From Spirochaetia bacterium (GTDB lineage: Bacteria; Spirochaetota; Spirochaetia; Treponematales; Treponemataceae), in assembly GCA_900770075.1 (NCBI GenBank), contig CAAGIZ010000059.1, positions 1-8,358 on the forward strand: a DNA stretch of 8,358 bases, read 5' to 3'. Under the pieces are notes generated by a model. The model was not told the DNA's origin, ran no database searches, and saw nothing but the letters and a program-made list of their open reading frames with translations. The translations under genes were made by a program, and so were the position numbers. How positions within the stretch are numbered: position 1 is the first letter of the stretch; each line of letters begins with the position of its first letter. Of the stretch, positions 5,414 to 8,358 are shown piece by piece.

Positions 5414-6358
5414 ATGATGCACAATATGCAGGTTTTACAGGACGCTGCTGCAAAATACGGTCCGCTCTGTGTTGGTCTGGACACTGACCCTTCTTACATT
5501 CCCGCCTCCCTTTTGACTGTTTTTGGTTCTAAGGCGGAAGCGGTTCTTGCCTACAATAAAGAAATTATCAAGCGTGTTGCTGCCGAAAAATCTGCCTGCT
5601 GCTTTAAAATTCAGATTGCATATTACGAGGCCATGGGTCTTGAAGGTTTAAAAGTTTACGCCCAGACCATTAAAGCCGTTCACGATGCCGGTTTTATTGC
5701 CATTAGCGACATCAAGCGGGGGGACATTGCAGACACCGCAAAAGCCTATGCCCGTGCTCATTTTTCGGGAGATTTTGAAAGCGACATTATCACCATAAAC
5801 CCTTACATGGGTTTTGACACCTTAAAGCCTTTTACCGAATACTGTGCTCCTCACACTGCCGAATCAAAGGTTGCCACCGGCTCCAAGGGTATTTTTGTTC
5901 TTTTAAGAACTTCCAATCCCGGTATGACAGACATCGAAAAACTGGAACTGAAGGACGGCGGGCTGGTTCTTGACCGCACTGGAGCGGAATTAAAAAGAAT
6001 TGCTTCTGAGTTTTCGGGCATTTATGCCGGTCAGACCTGCTCTCCTGTGGGTGCTGTTGTCGGCTGTACCGAAGAAAGCGATGCCCGTGCCCTGCGGAAT
6101 GCCTACCCGGAAATTTTCTTTTTGATTCCCGGTTATGGTGCTCAGGGAGGGGCTGCCAGAATTGCGGCTACCCTGCTGGACAAGGCCGGTGGTACTGTAA
6201 ATTCCAGTCGGGGAATTCTCTGTGCCTGGAAAAAAGCCCCGGAACTTGCCGGTAAGGTGGAAAGCGGTAACCTCTGCCTTAAAGAGATTGCCGATGCTGC
6301 CGGGGCTGCCTGTGTTGCTGCAAAAATGGATTTGCTCAACGCAAAGAAAAGCCTTTAG
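5414..6358 (+). CDS. pyrF: Orotidine 5'-phosphate decarboxylase, type 2
   Basis: This 314-residue cytoplasmic enzyme decarboxylates OMP to UMP, the last step of de novo UMP synthesis. The catalytic core DIKRGDI (99-105) carries the Asp-Lys-Asp charge network and has the KRGDI form typical of the longer type 2 family. Other conserved segments are GLDTD (21-25), NPYMG (129-133), LRTSNPG (164-170) and PGYGAQGG (239-246), the last near the phosphate-binding end of the barrel, followed by SSRGI (264-268). The length fits type 2 enzymes, which exceed the roughly 230-250 residues of type 1. The start at 5414 has a good ribosome-binding site; 5369 would add 15 unlikely residues. The pyrKD fusion follows after 54 bases, so the two are probably one operon. 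Confidence 0.95.
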   Translation: MMHNMQVLQDAAAKYGPLCVGLDTDPSYIPASLLTVFGSKAEAVLAYNKEIIKRVAAEKSACCFKIQIAYYEAMGLEGLKVYAQTIKAVHDAGFIAISDIKRGDIADTAKAYARAHFSGDFESDIITINPYMGFDTLKPFTEYCAPHTAESKVATGSKGIFVLLRTSNPGMTDIEKLELKDGGLVLDRTGAELKRIASEFSGIYAGQTCSPVGAVVGCTEESDARALRNAYPEIFFLIPGYGAQGGAARIAATLLDKAGGTVNSSRGILCAWKKAPELAGKVESGNLCLKEIADAAGAACVAAKMDLLNAKKSL

Positions 6359-6387
6359 TCAGTTAGTCCTTTAGTCAGTCAGTTAGT
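6352..6387 (+). repeat. TTAGTCAGT direct repeats between pyrF and pyrKD
   Basis: CCTTTAGTCAGT occurs at 6352-6363 and again at 6368-6379, and CAGTTAGT occurs at 6360-6367 and 6380-6387. The first copy contains the pyrF stop codon. The rest of the spacer is A-rich and ends in the pyrKD ribosome-binding site. Copy number could vary by slippage, changing the spacer length only. No stem or terminator is formed. Confidence 0.7.
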
Positions 6388-6412
6388 ATAGAAAAAAAAT
6401 GGGAGAAAAAGT

Positions 6413-8221
6413 ATGTCAGAATTAAAAAATTGCTCTGGAGAAACTTATCCGGTTTTTGCCACAGGAAAGGTGAACGGCTGTTCTGTGGTTCAGTCGGCTG
6501 TGCCATATGGAAGCGTCTGGTATCTGAAAGTGAATATCTGCGGAAAGGACGGGGAAGCGGTTTCTGCTCCTGTTCCCGGTCAATTTTACATGCTCCGCTC
6601 AGTACCTTCCGGTCTTCTGCTTGCCCGGCCAATAAGCGTTTACAATTCCAGAAAACTTTCTGACAGCAGCGTGTGCATTGAGTTTTTGATTTTGCTCAAG
6701 GGTAAGGGTTCCAAAGAGCTTGTTACTCTGGAAAGCGGCGACGAAGTTGAACTTTTAGGTCCTTTGGGAAACAGCTGGCCGGTGCCTGCCGAAAACTCAA
6801 AGGTTTTGTGCATTGGCGGAGGGGTCGGAGTTGCTCCAATTGCCGGTTTTGCCGTAACCCTTCCAAAAAAATCCTACGACTTTATTGCTGCTTTTAAAAG
6901 CGGTTCCTACGGTCTGGATTACATCTTCCCGGAAAAACTGACAATTACCACCGATGACGGTTCTGTAGGCATAAAGGGAATGGTTACCGCTGCCATCGAC
7001 TGCGAAAGCGTAAGGCAGTATTCTGCCGTATATGCCTGCGGGCCTGTGCCAATGCTTGCCGCCGTCCAGAAAATCTGCGGAGAAGCCGGTGTAGAGTGCT
7101 GGCTGAGCATGGAAAACAGGATGGCCTGCGGCGTTGGTGCCTGTCTGGGCTGTACCATAAAGACAAAAGAAGGCAACAAGCGGTGCTGCAAGGACGGGCC
7201 TGTTTTCAATTCAAAAATTCTCGATTTTGAAAGGATTGATTCCCCCGTAACTTCGCCAAAAACACCAAAACGCCAGCCTCTTGCCCAAACCGAAGAGCCG
7301 GATTTAAGAGTAAAAATTGCCGGCGTGGAATTTGCAAACCCTGTCTTTGCTGCCAGCGGTACCTTCGGCTACGGAAGCGAATATTCCAGCGTCATCGATG
7401 TAGATTCTCTGGGAGGTATCTGCTCCAAGGGTCTTACCTTTGAAGGCCAGCCAGGAAACGAAGGGGTGCGCCTGATTGAAACTCCCATGGGCCTTATAAA
7501 CTCCATCGGACTTGAAAATCCGGGAATAAAGCATTTTATCGAAAACGAACTGCCTTTGATGCAGAAATTCAAGGCAAAGACAATAGTCAATTTGAGCGGA
7601 AAATCCCTGGAAACCTACGTAGAAGGGGCCAAACTTTTGGACAAGACTGACGCCCCTATGATTGAACTGAACATAAGCTGCCCCAACGTAAAAGCCGGCG
7701 GAATGGCCTTTGGAATGGAACCGAAAGCCGCCGCATCTGTGGTAGACGCTGTCCGAAAGGCAACAAAAAAACCGCTTATGGTAAAGCTCAGTCCCAATGC
7801 CCCGGACTTAATCGGTGTGGCAATGGCCGTTAAGGAAGCGGGGGCAGATGCCATAAGTCTGGTAAACACTTTTCAGGCAACAGCCATAAACATTGAAACA
7901 GGCCGTCCTTATTTTGAAAATATCCGGGCAGGTTTTTCAGGGCCTGCCGTAAAACCCATTGCCCTGCGCATGGTTTACGACCTCTGTCTGGCAATGAACA
8001 GGCTGCCGGAAGACCAGAGAATTCCTGTAGTAGGTCTGGGAGGAATTGCAACCTGGGAAGACGCCGTAGAATTCATCATGGCGGGAGCCAGTGCCATAGA
8101 AGTAGGAACTGCAACTTTTGCAAACCCCCTGGCAATGAACGAAATCATCCAGGGCATAAAAAAATTCATGGCCCGAAAAGGCTTTAAAACCATAGAAGAC
8201 TTCCGTGGCTCTGCCCTCTAG
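6413..8221 (+). CDS. pyrKD: PyrK-PyrD fusion: dihydroorotate dehydrogenase B electron-transfer and catalytic subunits
   Basis: One 602-residue chain joins two normally separate subunits of NAD-dependent dihydroorotate dehydrogenase, which oxidises dihydroorotate to orotate. Residues about 12-273 are PyrK: the FAD motif RPIS (72-75), the nucleotide-binding GGGVGVAP (135-142), and a [2Fe-2S] set of Cys239, Cys244, Cys247 and Cys259 just before DGPVF. A Pro/Thr/Gln-rich linker covers about 276-296. Residues about 297-602 are class 1B PyrD: SGTFGYG (315-321), Lys339 in SKG, NSIGLENPG (363-371), catalytic Cys423 in NISCPNVK, VKLSPN (457-462), and the FMN-phosphate region GLGGIATWEDA to VGTATF (541-569). 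All expected cofactor residues are present. The start has GGGAG (6401-6405) seven bases upstream. Subunit order matches the usual pyrK-pyrD gene order, so loss of an intergenic stop could explain the fusion. Confidence 0.95.
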   Translation: MSELKNCSGETYPVFATGKVNGCSVVQSAVPYGSVWYLKVNICGKDGEAVSAPVPGQFYMLRSVPSGLLLARPISVYNSRKLSDSSVCIEFLILLKGKGSKELVTLESGDEVELLGPLGNSWPVPAENSKVLCIGGGVGVAPIAGFAVTLPKKSYDFIAAFKSGSYGLDYIFPEKLTITTDDGSVGIKGMVTAAIDCESVRQYSAVYACGPVPMLAAVQKICGEAGVECWLSMENRMACGVGACLGCTIKTKEGNKRCCKDGPVFNSKILDFERIDSPVTSPKTPKRQPLAQTEEPDLRVKIAGVEFANPVFAASGTFGYGSEYSSVIDVDSLGGICSKGLTFEGQPGNEGVRLIETPMGLINSIGLENPGIKHFIENELPLMQKFKAKTIVNLSGKSLETYVEGAKLLDKTDAPMIELNISCPNVKAGGMAFGMEPKAAASVVDAVRKATKKPLMVKLSPNAPDLIGVAMAVKEAGADAISLVNTFQATAINIETGRPYFENIRAGFSGPAVKPIALRMVYDLCLAMNRLPEDQRIPVVGLGGIATWEDAVEFIMAGASAIEVGTATFANPLAMNEIIQGIKKFMARKGFKTIEDFRGSAL

Positions 8222-8225
8222 CACC

Positions 8226-8300
8226 CTGTGCCGCCCGCCTTTGAAACGTTGTTTTTTTGAAACATTGTTTTTTTGAAACACTGTTTTCCCGGCGACACAG
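8226..8300. repeat. Inverted repeat bracketing the 16-bp tandem array
   Basis: CTGTGCCGCC (8226-8235) and GGCGACACAG (8291-8300) are complementary at nine of ten positions and enclose the tandem repeats. The arrangement could fold as a long-stem structure at the 3' end of the pyrKD transcript or mark the ends of a small repeat element. The left arm starts five bases after the pyrKD stop. Confidence 0.5.
8241..8288. repeat. Three tandem 16-bp repeats downstream of pyrKD
   Basis: TTGAAACGTTGTTTTT (8241-8256), TTGAAACATTGTTTTT (8257-8272) and TTGAAACACTGTTTTC (8273-8288) run head to tail with exact 16-base periodicity. Differences cluster in the two or three central bases and the last base. Each unit contains an AAAC...GTTT half-dyad. 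The T-runs could help end pyrKD transcription, or the units could bind a protein. Confidence 0.8.
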
Positions 8301-8319
8301 ACAAAAAATGCCCCTTTGA

Positions 8320-8346
8320 CGCAGGAGGGGGAAGTCTCCCCCTGCG
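8320..8346. repeat. GC-rich hairpin at the right edge
   Basis: GGGGGA (8327-8332) pairs with TCCCCC (8337-8342) around loop AGTC. CGCA (8320-8323) pairs with TGCG (8343-8346) after a three-base bulge GGA. The stem would be strong in RNA. No T-run follows within the window. It may belong to the next gene's leader or to a repeat family. Confidence 0.55.
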
Positions 8347-8358
8347 CTCCCAAGCAGA

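Noticed and set aside
8241..8288. CRISPR array
   Set aside because: The 16-bp units are directly contiguous with no spacers and no cas genes are nearby.
8241..8288. Plasmid-type replication origin with iterons
   Set aside because: No replication initiator gene is present and the setting is a chromosomal pyrimidine operon. The iteron likeness is only in form.
7937..8353. 138-codon minus-strand frame over the end of pyrKD and the tandem repeats
   Set aside because: It is antisense to a well-supported gene, and its remainder is repeat sequence with no conserved motif.

Overview
The window looks like ordinary bacterial chromosome, most likely from a Treponema-like spirochaete. That assignment is an inference. 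It rests on moderate GC content, an MCP-type chemoreceptor with a large extracytoplasmic sensor, de novo pyrimidine genes that include a fused pyrK-pyrD, and intergenic gaps full of short GC-rich palindromes. No rRNA or other strong taxonomic marker is present.

Layout. Bases 1-338 contain no convincing gene. They hold a 12-base C-run, a second 7-base C-run, and three consecutive stem-loops that end at the ribosome-binding site of the first gene. A 695-residue methyl-accepting chemotaxis receptor occupies 339-2426 on the plus strand. Bases 2427-2619 are a palindrome-rich gap between convergent genes. Three genes then lie on the minus strand; in transcription order they are an AMP-forming acyl/aryl-acid ligase (5036 to 3600), a tRNA-Ala with anticodon GGC (3543 to 3470), and an alpha/beta hydrolase (3342 to 2620). 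Bases 5037-5413 are a 377-base divergent intergenic region with promoters at its edges and a block of inverted repeats in the middle, including a perfect 16-bp stem. On the plus strand follow pyrF (orotidine 5'-phosphate decarboxylase, 5414-6358) and a single 602-codon gene fusing PyrK to a class 1B PyrD (6413-8221). The last 137 bases carry three tandem 16-bp repeats bracketed by an inverted repeat, then a GC-rich hairpin.

How the genes work together. The pyrF and pyrKD pair supplies two steps of UMP synthesis: oxidation of dihydroorotate to orotate coupled to NAD+, and decarboxylation of OMP. The two genes are 54 bases apart and probably cotranscribed. The ligase and hydrolase share a strand around a tRNA gene, but nothing shows that they share a pathway. 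The chemoreceptor stands alone, with no che genes beside it.

No new multi-gene system is visible. The most unusual content is the PyrK-PyrD fusion, the homopolymer C tracts, the stem-loop leader of the receptor gene, the 16-bp tandem repeat array, the possibly leaderless start of the ligase, and a family of short palindromic repeats shared between gaps.
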